Shown in pieces: positions 1 to 6,170 of a stretch of DNA of 7,553 bases. Numbering within the stretch: position 1 is the first letter of the stretch; each line of letters begins with the position of its first letter. The translations under genes and the position numbers were made by a program. The stretch comes from Betaproteobacteria bacterium (GTDB lineage: Bacteria > Pseudomonadota > Gammaproteobacteria > Burkholderiales > Rhodocyclaceae): contig BNUC01000157.1 of NCBI GenBank assembly GCA_025997075.1, forward strand, positions 1 through 7,553. Reading direction: 5' to 3'. A model generated the notes under the pieces. That model was given only the letters and a program-made list of their open reading frames with translations, did not search any database and was not told the origin of the DNA.

Positions 1-1
1 G

Positions 2-295
2 GACTCCCAAAGAACAAGACTGGGCGCAAGATGGAGCACCACCCTGAGCCAACAGACCCGCGCCTACGCCGGAGCCGCCTGGGAACACGAATACGACGGC
101 AAGGTAAAAGCCAGCATCCACGGCTACCCACTGGATGCGCCCAAACTCAAAGGCGACAGCGGCATGCTGGAACTCGGCGTAACGCTGAATCCCACGACAA
201 AAACCCAAGGCTGGACGCTGGATATAAGCGTGCAAGGCTATGCGGGCAAACGCGAAGGCGTGTTGGGGAGTCTGAAGGCGAGGTATCGCTTCTGA
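2..295 (+). CDS. Autotransporter beta-barrel domain, C-terminal fragment (5' end outside window)
   Basis: The frame starting at base 2 is open for 97 residues and stops at TGA 293-295. It reads as the last strands of a type V secretion (autotransporter) barrel. Visible features are an RLGARW strand near the start, then YAGAAWEHEYDGKV, the turn GDSGMLELGVTLNP, a strand around GWTLDISVQGYAGKREG, and the terminal SLKARYRF. Alternating hydrophobic residues and a final aromatic phenylalanine are the usual BAM recognition signal of outer-membrane barrels. In the family, this domain inserts into the outer membrane and exports an N-terminal passenger, which lies outside this window, so its function is unknown. 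A different frame (from ATG 31) is also open here, but it gives an arginine-rich protein with no family resemblance. Confidence 0.85.
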   Translation, partial: DSQRTRLGARWSTTLSQQTRAYAGAAWEHEYDGKVKASIHGYPLDAPKLKGDSGMLELGVTLNPTTKTQGWTLDISVQGYAGKREGVLGSLKARYRF

Positions 296-302
296 GATCG
301 GG

Positions 303-333
303 GCGTAGGTTGGGAAAGCCGCGAAGCGGCGCA
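303..333. repeat. REP-like short palindrome
   Basis: A GTAGGTTGGG stretch leads into a perfect hairpin GCCGC-GAA-GCGGC (318-330). This resembles the common extragenic repeats of the form GTAGGTTGGG followed by a GC-rich hairpin. It lies 8 bp after the autotransporter stop and has no T-tract, so I do not call it a terminator. The family assignment is by resemblance only. Confidence 0.4.
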
Positions 334-405
334 TCTCGACGGTACTTAAACTGATTGAATGTAAACCATTTTTTTCAATAAGTTACGACATCTGTGTATG
401 CAATA

Positions 406-449
406 GCCCTGCCCGGATGACTCCTGGATGTCAACAGGGCGCGTTTTTT
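406..449 (+). terminator. Candidate Rho-independent terminator
   Basis: GCCCTG (406-411) pairs with CAGGGC (435-440) and is followed, after GCG, by six T residues (444-449). The loop is long (23 nt). A tighter alternative stem, CCTG (423-426) with CAGG (435-438), also exists. It is placed about 110 bp after the autotransporter stop and 88 bp before the next gene, where a terminator would be expected. The long loop and the 3-nt gap before the T-tract lower confidence. Confidence 0.5.
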
Positions 450-536
450 GTTATCCTGCTGCAACTCTGCTCTTGCTCACTACGAATTTTCAGGTTCCTG
501 CCTTGGCAGGGTTGGAGGAATGATTTTTAAAGGAAC

Positions 537-1085
537 ATGACCGTGTCGGAAAAATATCATTTCTTTTACCGCAGTCCCTTGGGGCAGTGGAATCGCAAGC
601 CGTTTTACGAAGGCGATCTCAAATTCTGTTGCGCCGAGCAGTACATGATGTATTACAAGGCGGTGCTGTTCGGGGATGCCGAATCGGCGCGGCTGATTCT
701 GGCGGAAACGGAACCGCGCTTGCATCAACAACTCGGTCGTCAGGTGCAGGGTTTTACGCCTTCGTTGTGGAGCGATTTTCGCGAAGAAATTGTGTTTACC
801 GGGAATGTGCTCAAATTCTCGCAAAATGATGACTTGCGGGCGCTGCTGATGGCGACGGGCGACAAATTGCTGGTGGAAGCTTCGCCCATTGATCTGGTTT
901 GGGGCATCGGTTTGGGCGAGGATGATCCCCTGCGGCTGGATGAAAAAAACTGGAAGGGCTTGAACCTGCTCGGGCGCGCCTTGACCCGTGTGCGCGAATA
1001 CCTCAAAGCCGGAAAGTCGCCGGAAGCGGCGAGTCAGGCGTTGAAAGTACGCCTGACAGCAGGACGGACGGCAAGGCGGGAATGA
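537..1085 (+). CDS. NADAR family protein (YbiA-like N-glycosidase)
   Basis: A 182-aa protein matching the NADAR/DUF1768/YbiA family. Visible family features are the FFYRSPLGQW start, AEQYMMYYKA (E34, K41), LWSDFREEIV (W78), LKFSQND (K93, F94), MATGDKLLVEASPID (T107, G108, E114), VWGIG (W122) and NWKGLNLLGRALTRVR (W139, G141, N143). YbiA-type members hydrolyse the N-glycosidic bond of early riboflavin intermediates. Other NADAR proteins remove ADP-ribose from guanine in DNA and pair with DarT-type toxins. No such toxin is adjacent, so the substrate cannot be decided. The family domain ends near residue 155; the remaining basic tail lies over repeat-like DNA. The start is uncertain: AAAGGA (529-534) is only 2 nt from ATG 537 but 8 nt from the in-frame GTG at 543, which may be the true start. 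Confidence 0.88.
   Translation: MTVSEKYHFFYRSPLGQWNRKPFYEGDLKFCCAEQYMMYYKAVLFGDAESARLILAETEPRLHQQLGRQVQGFTPSLWSDFREEIVFTGNVLKFSQNDDLRALLMATGDKLLVEASPIDLVWGIGLGEDDPLRLDEKNWKGLNLLGRALTRVREYLKAGKSPEAASQALKVRLTAGRTARRE
1033..1057. repeat. Perfect 8-bp inverted repeat inside the 3' end of the NADAR gene
   Basis: GTCAGGCG (1033-1040) and CGCCTGAC (1050-1057) are exact reverse complements separated by 9 nt. The repeat lies in the poorly conserved C-terminal coding tail. No T-tract follows, so it is a possible mRNA hairpin rather than an intrinsic terminator. Confidence 0.5.
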
Positions 1086-1088
1086 CGG
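1073..1088. repeat. Half-copy of a dispersed GCGGGAATGACG repeat
   Basis: AAGGCGGGAATGACGG at the end of the NADAR gene is the reverse complement of the CCGTCATTCCCG-type arm seen at 2748-2758, and shares GCGGGAATGACG with 4279-4290. The NADAR stop codon (1083-1085) lies within it. It resembles one arm of the widespread CATTCCCG...CGGGAATG family (neisserial dRS3-like elements). Confidence 0.5.
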
Positions 1089-1197
1089 TGAAATTGACTC
1101 TATTTGTTGATGGCATAAAACCGAACTTTTCGGCGGGAAGATAAGCAATTGGCAGCCCGGAATCCGTAGCGGGCGAACACATAAAGGAGAACTTGGC

Positions 1198-1638
1198 ATG
1201 TCCGGTATTCTGAAAACCCTGATTTTGAGCCTTTGTCTGCTGCAGGCAGCCTGCGTTCATACGCAAACTCAAGCAAGCAAACCTTCGCAAACAACACTGC
1301 AAGACACGAACTGGGTACTCACACGGCTGGAAAGCCAGCCGGTCACGACTACGAAACCCGCCCAACTGCGCCTCAATGCCGAAGGTCGCGTGTCCGGCTC
1401 CGGCGGCTGCAACCGCATTGGCGGCGCTTATCAACTGACGGGCGGGCAGATTGCTTTCTCACAAGTCGTCAGCACCAGAATGGCGTGCATCGGTGATGTG
1501 GCGGCAACAGAAGACGCCTTTTTCAAGGCATTGGCGCAAGTCGCAAGTTGGGAAATCAAGGGGCAAACCCTGTCCCTGCGCGACGCTGGCGGGAAGCTTG
1601 TGCTGGAACTGGAAGCGGCGGCTGTGACTCGAAATTGA
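1198..1638 (+). CDS. META domain lipoprotein (HslJ-like)
   Basis: A 146-aa protein with a basic/hydrophobic signal segment (residues 1-18) and a lipobox-like LLQAAC ending at C19, so probably lipid-anchored in the envelope. The lipobox is imperfect because Q rather than L is at -3. Residues about 34-140 form a META domain: DTNWVLTRLES, then GRVSGSGGCNRIGGAYQL (C71), then IAFSQVVSTRMAC (C97), then ATEDAFFKAL and a final beta segment. C71 and C97 lie at the usual META positions and could form a disulfide. In E. coli, HslJ is a heat-shock envelope protein linked to novobiocin resistance; the biochemical role of the domain is not well defined. Start: AAGGAG (1184-1189) lies 8 nt before ATG, a strong ribosome site. 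It lies 112 bp after the NADAR gene, so it may have its own promoter. Confidence 0.88.
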   Translation: MSGILKTLILSLCLLQAACVHTQTQASKPSQTTLQDTNWVLTRLESQPVTTTKPAQLRLNAEGRVSGSGGCNRIGGAYQLTGGQIAFSQVVSTRMACIGDVAATEDAFFKALAQVASWEIKGQTLSLRDAGGKLVLELEAAAVTRN

Positions 1639-1685
1639 TTCGGATTATTTCTCTATGGCCTATTTTTACAAGACTGGATTAACTC

Positions 1686-2729
1686 ATGAAACTTCTTATT
1701 CTTGGCGGCACCGGGGTTATCAGCCGGTCCATAGTCAGGCTGGCGCAGGAGCGCAATATCGAAGTCGTCATCGTCAACCGCGGCAACCGGCAGGTCGAGT
1801 TCGCTGACAAGGTCCGCGCCATCCAGGCGGATCGATCCGATCCGGCTGGCTTCGCCGAAAAGCTCAAAGGCGAGCGCCCGGACGTGGTCATCGACATGAT
1901 CAGCTTCAATCCGGAGGACGCGAGGCAAACGCTGGATCTTTTCCGGAGCCGGGCCAGGCAGATTATCATCACCTCCAGCAATGCCGCCTACGACCGGCCC
2001 TACCAGAGTTTTCCCGTCCGCGAGGATCAGGAAAAACTGATTGTTGGCGGTGATTTCGCCTACGGCAGGGAGAAGGCGGCCATGGAGCGGTTTTTGGTCG
2101 CCGAAATGCCCAAGCCCGGAGCCGCCATCACCATCATCCGGCCATCGCTCACCTTCGGACCCGGTGCCCGCAACTTCGGCATGCTGCGCCAGAATTACAA
2201 CGTCGTGCAGCGCATCCGCGACGGCAAGCCGCTGGTCATGGTGGGAGAGGGCGTGGCGCCCTGGACCTTCACCTATGTTGACGATCTGGCTCTCGGTTTC
2301 GTCCTCGCCTGCGGCAACGAACGCACTTACAACGACTATTTCCAGGTATTGAACAATGAAAGAATGGTTTGGGAGGATCTTTATCGCCTGGTCGGCGATC
2401 TGGTCGGCAAGAAACCGGTATTGAACTATGTTCCCAGCCAACTCTTGAAGGAGATGGATGACAAGCTGTTCAGTCACCTGAATATCGAAAAAGTCCATCC
2501 CTCGCTGTTTTCCATCGAGAAATTTCAGAAGGCGGTTCCGGAATTCCGGCCTCTCTGGAAGTTCAAGGACGGCCTGGCCAAAGTTATTGAATCCTGGGAG
2601 CGGGAAAAACTCGGCGTGGATGCGGCCAAGGACAAGCTGGAGGACGCCATCTGCGCCAGTTACGCCTCCTTCCGCGATAATCTGCTAAAAATCCGGGCCG
2701 ACAATTCTTACGGCGCAGCTTTCAAATAA
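1686..2729 (+). CDS. Extended SDR, NAD-dependent epimerase/reductase family
   Basis: A 347-aa Rossmann protein. The N-terminus MKLLILGGTGVIS carries the dinucleotide-binding glycine motif (residues 7-12), followed by VVIVNRGN at the end of strand 2. VVIDMISF, IIITSSNAAYD (S97/S98) and YGREK (Y126, K130) give the SDR Ser-Tyr-x-x-x-Lys catalytic set. IIRPSLTFGPG (about 150-160) and WTFTYVDDLALGFVLA (about 193-208) are typical of extended SDRs of the epimerase/dehydratase type, including the CSP41-like 'NAD-dependent epimerase' group. The sugar or other substrate cannot be read from the sequence, as no sugar-biosynthesis genes are nearby. The C-terminal third (about 230-347) is the substrate domain. 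The ribosome site before ATG 1686 is weak. The gene lies 47 bp after the META gene and could be co-transcribed with it. Confidence 0.85.
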   Translation: MKLLILGGTGVISRSIVRLAQERNIEVVIVNRGNRQVEFADKVRAIQADRSDPAGFAEKLKGERPDVVIDMISFNPEDARQTLDLFRSRARQIIITSSNAAYDRPYQSFPVREDQEKLIVGGDFAYGREKAAMERFLVAEMPKPGAAITIIRPSLTFGPGARNFGMLRQNYNVVQRIRDGKPLVMVGEGVAPWTFTYVDDLALGFVLACGNERTYNDYFQVLNNERMVWEDLYRLVGDLVGKKPVLNYVPSQLLKEMDDKLFSHLNIEKVHPSLFSIEKFQKAVPEFRPLWKFKDGLAKVIESWEREKLGVDAAKDKLEDAICASYASFRDNLLKIRADNSYGAAFK

Positions 2730-2747
2730 TGCCGCCGGCTGTTACGC

Positions 2748-2770
2748 CGTCATTCCCGTGAAGGCGGGAA
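2748..2770. repeat. dRS3-like dispersed repeat / intergenic hairpin
   Basis: TTCCCG (2753-2758) pairs with CGGGAA (2765-2770) over a 6-nt loop, preceded by CCGTCA. This is the CATTCCCG...CGGGAA layout of a common proteobacterial repeat family. It starts about 19 bp after the SDR stop and sits between converging genes, so its hairpin could help end transcription, although no T-tract follows. Related half-copies lie at 1073-1088 and 4279-4290. Confidence 0.6.
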
Positions 2771-2849
2771 GTCCGGTAGCCCGTTGCGACGCGCGGAGGC
2801 GAAAGCAGCATGAGCGGGATGCCTGTGGTGGCGCTGGTGGAGTCTCCGT

Positions 2850-4088
2850 TCACGCCCATAACGTTGATAATGGCGCGGCCAGATACTTATCGCCCAGCGG
2901 TAAGGTTTGCTCGCCATCGTACAAAATGATGCCGCATAGAAACGCTTTACCCGCGGCATTGGCGAAGCACTTGAGACCTGGCAGATCGTTGACCGAAATT
3001 GTCGCCGCCGCTTTGACTTCCACCGCGATGACCTGTCCTTCCGCGTTCTCAATCACGAAATCCACCTCGTTTTGGGCATGGTCGCGGTAATGCAACAGGT
3101 AATAATCGTTTTCCGCCGTTGTCGCGTGCTTTGATAATTCACCGAATACAAACGATTCCAGAAGCTTGCCGAAACGGGAGCGATCAGCCAAGGCGCTTGC
3201 TGCCGTGATGTTGGCGAGCGAAGCGAGAAGGCCCGAATCCAGAAAATGCAATTTGGGCGTTTTTACGATGCGATTGAGAGCATTGCGCGCCCATACCTCG
3301 ACGCGGCGCAGTAAGAACATTTGCTCGAAAACGCCGATATAGCGGGCCGCCGTTTTATGATCCAGACCAATGGCGCTTCCGATTTTGGAATAATTGCAAA
3401 GTTGTCCGGACACCTGCGCCAATGCGCGTAAAAAACGGGGCAACTGGTCGAGTTTGGCTATAGCCGCCAAATCCCGTGCATCGCGTGTCAACAAGGAATC
3501 CACGTACTGTTTTGCCCACGTCCTGCGGCGACGCGGCGTCTGGCGCGAAACAGCTTCGGGATATCCGCCGCACAGAACCGTTTCAATCAGGGCATCGCCC
3601 AAAACAAGTTGGCGCGGCTTGGGTAATCGCCCGCAAAACGCCGCATCCAGCCAGTTCGTTTGCCCCTGTCGCATCTCGCCTTGTGAGAGCGGCAACAAGG
3701 TCAGCGTTTCCATGCGGCCAGCCAAGGATTCACTGACCGTTGGCAAAGTCATCAAGTTGGCGGAACCGGTCAGCAGGAAACGTCCAGGGCGGCGGTCGTT
3801 GTCAATACTGGTTTTGAGCGCCTGCAAAAGTGGTGGCGCGTACTGGATTTCGTCAATTACCGCCCGATCCAGTCCGCGAATCATGCCAATCGGGTCCTGG
3901 TTCGCCGATGCGCGCGTTGACGCGTCATCCAAAGTCAGGTAGCGCATGTTTGGGCCGGAGATTTGACGGGCCAGCGTTGTTTTTCCAGATTGACGTGGCC
4001 CCGCCAGCAGCACGGCGGGCGTGTCCTGCATGGCGTCGGCAATGCGTTGCTCGATAAAGCGAGGGAAAATCGGTACGGAATCGATCAT
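2850..4088 (-). CDS. AAA (AAA_14) ATPase with DUF4143 / PD-(D/E)XK-like C-terminal domain
   Basis: A 412-aa protein. Residues 1-150 form a P-loop ATPase: Walker A GPRQSGKTT (30-38), Walker B AVIDEIQ (D79, E80), a sensor-like LLTGSANL (105-112) and SLAGR (121-125). Residues about 195-360 form DUF4143: YVDSLLTRD, a helical region with QVSGQLCNYSKIGSAIGLDHKTAARYI that resembles a winged helix, and KLHFLDSGLLA. ESFVFGEL (E311) precedes NEVDFVI (D343) and VIAVEVKA (E357, K359), which match the PD-(D/E)XK nuclease core and appear intact. The family is common and widely distributed, and its cellular role is poorly defined. The start ATG has no Shine-Dalgarno sequence (CAGACTTCC precedes it), so expression may be leaderless or weak. 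A phased 22-bp array lies 43 bp upstream, which suggests special regulation. Confidence 0.9.
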   Translation of the reverse strand: MIDSVPIFPRFIEQRIADAMQDTPAVLLAGPRQSGKTTLARQISGPNMRYLTLDDASTRASANQDPIGMIRGLDRAVIDEIQYAPPLLQALKTSIDNDRRPGRFLLTGSANLMTLPTVSESLAGRMETLTLLPLSQGEMRQGQTNWLDAAFCGRLPKPRQLVLGDALIETVLCGGYPEAVSRQTPRRRRTWAKQYVDSLLTRDARDLAAIAKLDQLPRFLRALAQVSGQLCNYSKIGSAIGLDHKTAARYIGVFEQMFLLRRVEVWARNALNRIVKTPKLHFLDSGLLASLANITAASALADRSRFGKLLESFVFGELSKHATTAENDYYLLHYRDHAQNEVDFVIENAEGQVIAVEVKAAATISVNDLPGLKCFANAAGKAFLCGIILYDGEQTLPLGDKYLAAPLSTLWA

Positions 4089-4130
4089 GGAAGTCTGGCG
4101 CGACGGCTGATTGTCGAAGAGATGAGTGAA

Positions 4131-4240
4131 ATTGGGAATGTAAGCCAGTACGATTGGGAAAGCAAGGTCTGATAATTGGGAATGCGTCTATGTAAAATTG
4201 GGAATGAAATGCTGTGTAATTGGGAATGTTTGTCGGTGGA
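4131..4240. repeat. Five 22-bp phased units with ATTGGGAATG core
   Basis: ATTGGGAATG occurs at 4131, 4175, 4197 and 4219, and ATTGGGAAAG at 4153. All starts are exactly 22 bp apart. The other 12 bases differ from unit to unit, except that the last few before each core tend to be GTRNA (GTGAA, GTAAA, GTGTA, GTGGA follow it). Degenerate flanking units may lie at 4109 and 4241. Twenty-two is not divisible by 3, so the periodicity is not a protein repeat; it is close to two DNA turns, so all cores face the same side of the helix. On the minus strand the core reads CATTCCCAAT. The array is upstream of the DUF4143 ATPase and downstream of nadR. I infer a cooperative protein-binding array; the binding protein is unknown. 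Confidence 0.85.
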
Positions 4241-4278
4241 TTCGGGATAGGGGGTAGAGGAGAGCGGCATGCGTGTTT

Positions 4279-4290
4279 GCGGGAATGACG
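4279..4290. repeat. Half-copy of dispersed GCGGGAATGACG repeat
   Basis: GCGGGAATGACG is identical to bases within 1073-1088 and complementary to the left arm at 2748-2758. It lies between nadR and the 22-bp array but is out of phase with the array (59 bp from the last GGGAATG, not a multiple of 22), so it belongs to a different repeat class. Confidence 0.45.
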
Positions 4291-4338
4291 TATCTATTTG
4301 ATTCGAAAACGCTCTCACACTGCCGCTGACATGTCTCG

Positions 4339-5475
4339 TCAGCTTGTTCGTTGTTCAAGTGGCAGCGCGAAGCGCCAGGCTTTGCTCAGCATTTCATCCA
4401 CGGCGGCAAGAGCCGCCGTGAGGCGCTCGGCGGGTGTGCCGCGTAGTTCCAGCCAGGGTGCTTTTTGGGCGGACAGTTGTTCGCGGAAGCGTCCCGTCAT
4501 CCAGGCGCGCAGATGCTCGCCATCGCGCAGGCCATCATCCGTAAAGGGAACGCCTTCATCACTCGTCAGCAGATACAGGGCGCGCGGCGGCATGGCTGCG
4601 GCAATCCTGGCGACGCTCGCGCTGGCCTCTCCCATGTAGCGTTCATGCCAGATGCACGTCGCCAGCGCATCGGTGTCGCAGACCAGCACGGGGCTGCCGT
4701 AACGGGCGGCCTGCTCTTCCAGCCGGCACTGTTCGGCGGCGATGTCGGTGAAGTCCCCGCTATGCCAGATGATGTCTTCCATGCCGGCGCCCGCTTGCGT
4801 GGCGCGGGCCAGGGCGAGCAGGTTGGCGCTGATCTCGCGGCCAAATTCGGCCACCCGGCCCGTGCGTTCCCAGATACCGCCGCGCTGGCGCAAGGCGGCG
4901 GCCAGATCGCGCGACAAGGTGGTCGTGCCGGTGGATTCGGCCCCTGTGACGACCACACGCAAGGCCAGCCCCGCCCGGACGGCCGGCGGCAATTGCAGCC
5001 ATTGGGCGCACGGGTTTTCACGCACGGCGGCGCCCGAGACCGGATACAAACTACGGCTTTGGTCCAGACAGACAGAGGCGGCGGAAAAGCGGCGCGCAAG
5101 TTCCTCGCCATAAGCTTCGGAGGTGAAAACCGCGTCGACGGCGGGCGCCTGTCCATATTCACGGTCGGCGCGGGCAATCGCCAGACGGATCACGGCCTCA
5201 TGCGCGTCCCAGATCGCCGGAGAATCGTAGTCGATAGGCGCGTCATCGAGTTCGGCGACAATTCTCACTCTCCTCACCAACGGCAGGGTGGCGAACGAGT
5301 CGCGCAGCCAGTCCACCCGCTGCGACATGGGGATGCTCTCGACGCTGGAACCGAGCACGCCGACCGTGACGTGACGACAATGCGCGGCGGCGGTGCGGAT
5401 CAGGTATTCGTGGCCCAGGTGCGGCGGGTAAAACTTGCCGATGACCAGCCCGTGTTCAAAGACAACCCGGCTCAT
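4339..5475 (-). CDS. nadR: NadR-type NMN adenylyltransferase / ribosylnicotinamide kinase
   Basis: A 378-aa two-domain protein. Residues 1-165 are a nucleotidyltransferase: GLVIGKFYPPHLGH with the HxGH motif (H19-H22), SQRVDWLRD, FTSEAYGEEL, and YPVSGAAVRENP, the ISxTxxR-like motif (S147, R152). Residues 172-365 are a P-loop kinase: VVVTGAESTGTTTLSRDL (178-186), then LVCDTDALATCIWHE (D267, D269) and YLLTSDEGVPFTDDGLRD. It lacks the N-terminal helix-turn-helix of E. coli NadR, so it is enzymatic and not a repressor. It phosphorylates nicotinamide riboside to NMN and adenylates NMN to NAD+. The Walker A lysine is replaced by threonine (GTTT rather than GKST), a variant I recall from other NadR groups. 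The start overlaps the pnuC stop (ATGA), with AGAGGAG (plus 5483-5489) about 7 nt upstream. Confidence 0.93.
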   Translation of the reverse strand: MSRVVFEHGLVIGKFYPPHLGHEYLIRTAAAHCRHVTVGVLGSSVESIPMSQRVDWLRDSFATLPLVRRVRIVAELDDAPIDYDSPAIWDAHEAVIRLAIARADREYGQAPAVDAVFTSEAYGEELARRFSAASVCLDQSRSLYPVSGAAVRENPCAQWLQLPPAVRAGLALRVVVTGAESTGTTTLSRDLAAALRQRGGIWERTGRVAEFGREISANLLALARATQAGAGMEDIIWHSGDFTDIAAEQCRLEEQAARYGSPVLVCDTDALATCIWHERYMGEASASVARIAAAMPPRALYLLTSDEGVPFTDDGLRDGEHLRAWMTGRFREQLSAQKAPWLELRGTPAERLTAALAAVDEMLSKAWRFALPLEQRTS

Positions 5476-6101
5476 GTGGCGGCTCCTCTGGGAAGAGCTT
5501 GGGCTAATTCATTCCAGTGCCGCCAGCCTTTCAAGCAGATCAGCAGGAAAATCACGTAAAGACCGGCTATCAGGGGCAGCCCACGGCTCCAGTACAGCGG
5601 AATGGAAACCAGGTCGACCGCAATCCACCAGCCCCAGCTCGAAATCTGGCGGCGGTTGAGTTGCCATTGCGCGCACAGACTCAGCGCGGTGATCAGCGCG
5701 TCGATGGGTGGGCTGGCGCCCTTGAGCCGGATCAGCACTTGCCACAGCAGCACAGTCGTCACCGTCGCGATGCCCAGCAGAATCGCCTGCTCGCGCCAGG
5801 TGCTCGGAAATACCGGCGAGGGTTCCTGCGAGATCTGTTGCGTCAGCCACCTGCGCCAGCCGATCGCCGCCAGCACGATGAACACAATCTGCAGCGAGGC
5901 ATCGGCAAACAGCCGTTGCTCGACGAAAACCAGCCCCAGAATGACACAACTGAGTATCCCGGCCGGAAAGTTCCAGATATTGGCCCGCGCCGTCAGCCAG
6001 ACGCAGATGACGCCGGTGATGAAGCCAAGGATGTCGCCTGCCGACATCGGCATACTGGCGACAAGGAACAGGGGATCGGTGAGTGGGGCAAGGATTTCCA
6101 T
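5472..6101 (-). CDS. pnuC: PnuC nicotinamide riboside transporter
   Basis: A 209-aa very hydrophobic inner-membrane protein with about seven membrane segments. Recognisable PnuC features are WLTARANIWNFPAGI (36-49), FADASLQIVFIVLAAIGWRRW (65-85) and AQWQLNRRQISSWGWWIAVDLVSIPLY (144-170). It carries nicotinamide riboside into the cell, where NadR phosphorylates and traps it. It forms a two-gene operon with nadR through a 4-bp overlap. No clear ribosome site precedes ATG 6099-6101, and starts at residues 17 and 19 are also possible. A TATTAT (-10-like, plus 6133-6138) lies about 32 bp upstream on the minus strand without a good -35. I see no NAD riboswitch-like structure in the 90-bp leader region. 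The operon starts back to back with the tumE gene. Confidence 0.93.
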   Translation of the reverse strand: MEILAPLTDPLFLVASMPMSAGDILGFITGVICVWLTARANIWNFPAGILSCVILGLVFVEQRLFADASLQIVFIVLAAIGWRRWLTQQISQEPSPVFPSTWREQAILLGIATVTTVLLWQVLIRLKGASPPIDALITALSLCAQWQLNRRQISSWGWWIAVDLVSIPLYWSRGLPLIAGLYVIFLLICLKGWRHWNELAQALPRGAAT

Positions 6102-6170
6102 GCGGGCGGACGGGTCACGACAAGTCGCAAGAATAATACGAAGCCCGGCACGGTAGAAGCCCCGCGTGAT

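Noticed and set aside
31..354. Plus-strand frame of 107 aa
   Set aside because: It overlaps the autotransporter barrel in another frame, is arginine-rich and low in structure, and runs into the REP-like repeat.
480..1199. Minus-strand frame of 239 aa opposite the NADAR gene
   Set aside because: It is antisense to a clearly recognised family protein and shows no motifs of its own.
1653..2498. Minus-strand frame of 281 aa opposite the SDR gene
   Set aside because: It mirrors the GC-rich codon pattern of the SDR gene. The SDR carries the full Rossmann and YxxxK motifs; the antisense frame has none.
4131..4240. CRISPR array
   Set aside because: The 10-bp core and 12-bp variable parts are far shorter than CRISPR repeats and spacers, and no cas genes are present.
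4131..4240. Plasmid iterons / replication origin
   Set aside because: Iterons are usually conserved over most of their length and lie near a Rep gene; here only about half of each unit is conserved and no initiator gene is visible.
4085..4318. Minus-strand frame of 77 aa across the 22-bp array
   Set aside because: The repeat period is not a multiple of three, so the array is not conserved for this frame, and the protein has no recognisable features.
4465..5559. Plus-strand frame of 364 aa opposite nadR
   Set aside because: It is the shadow of a high-GC gene; the composition is glycine/arginine/glutamine-rich without domains.
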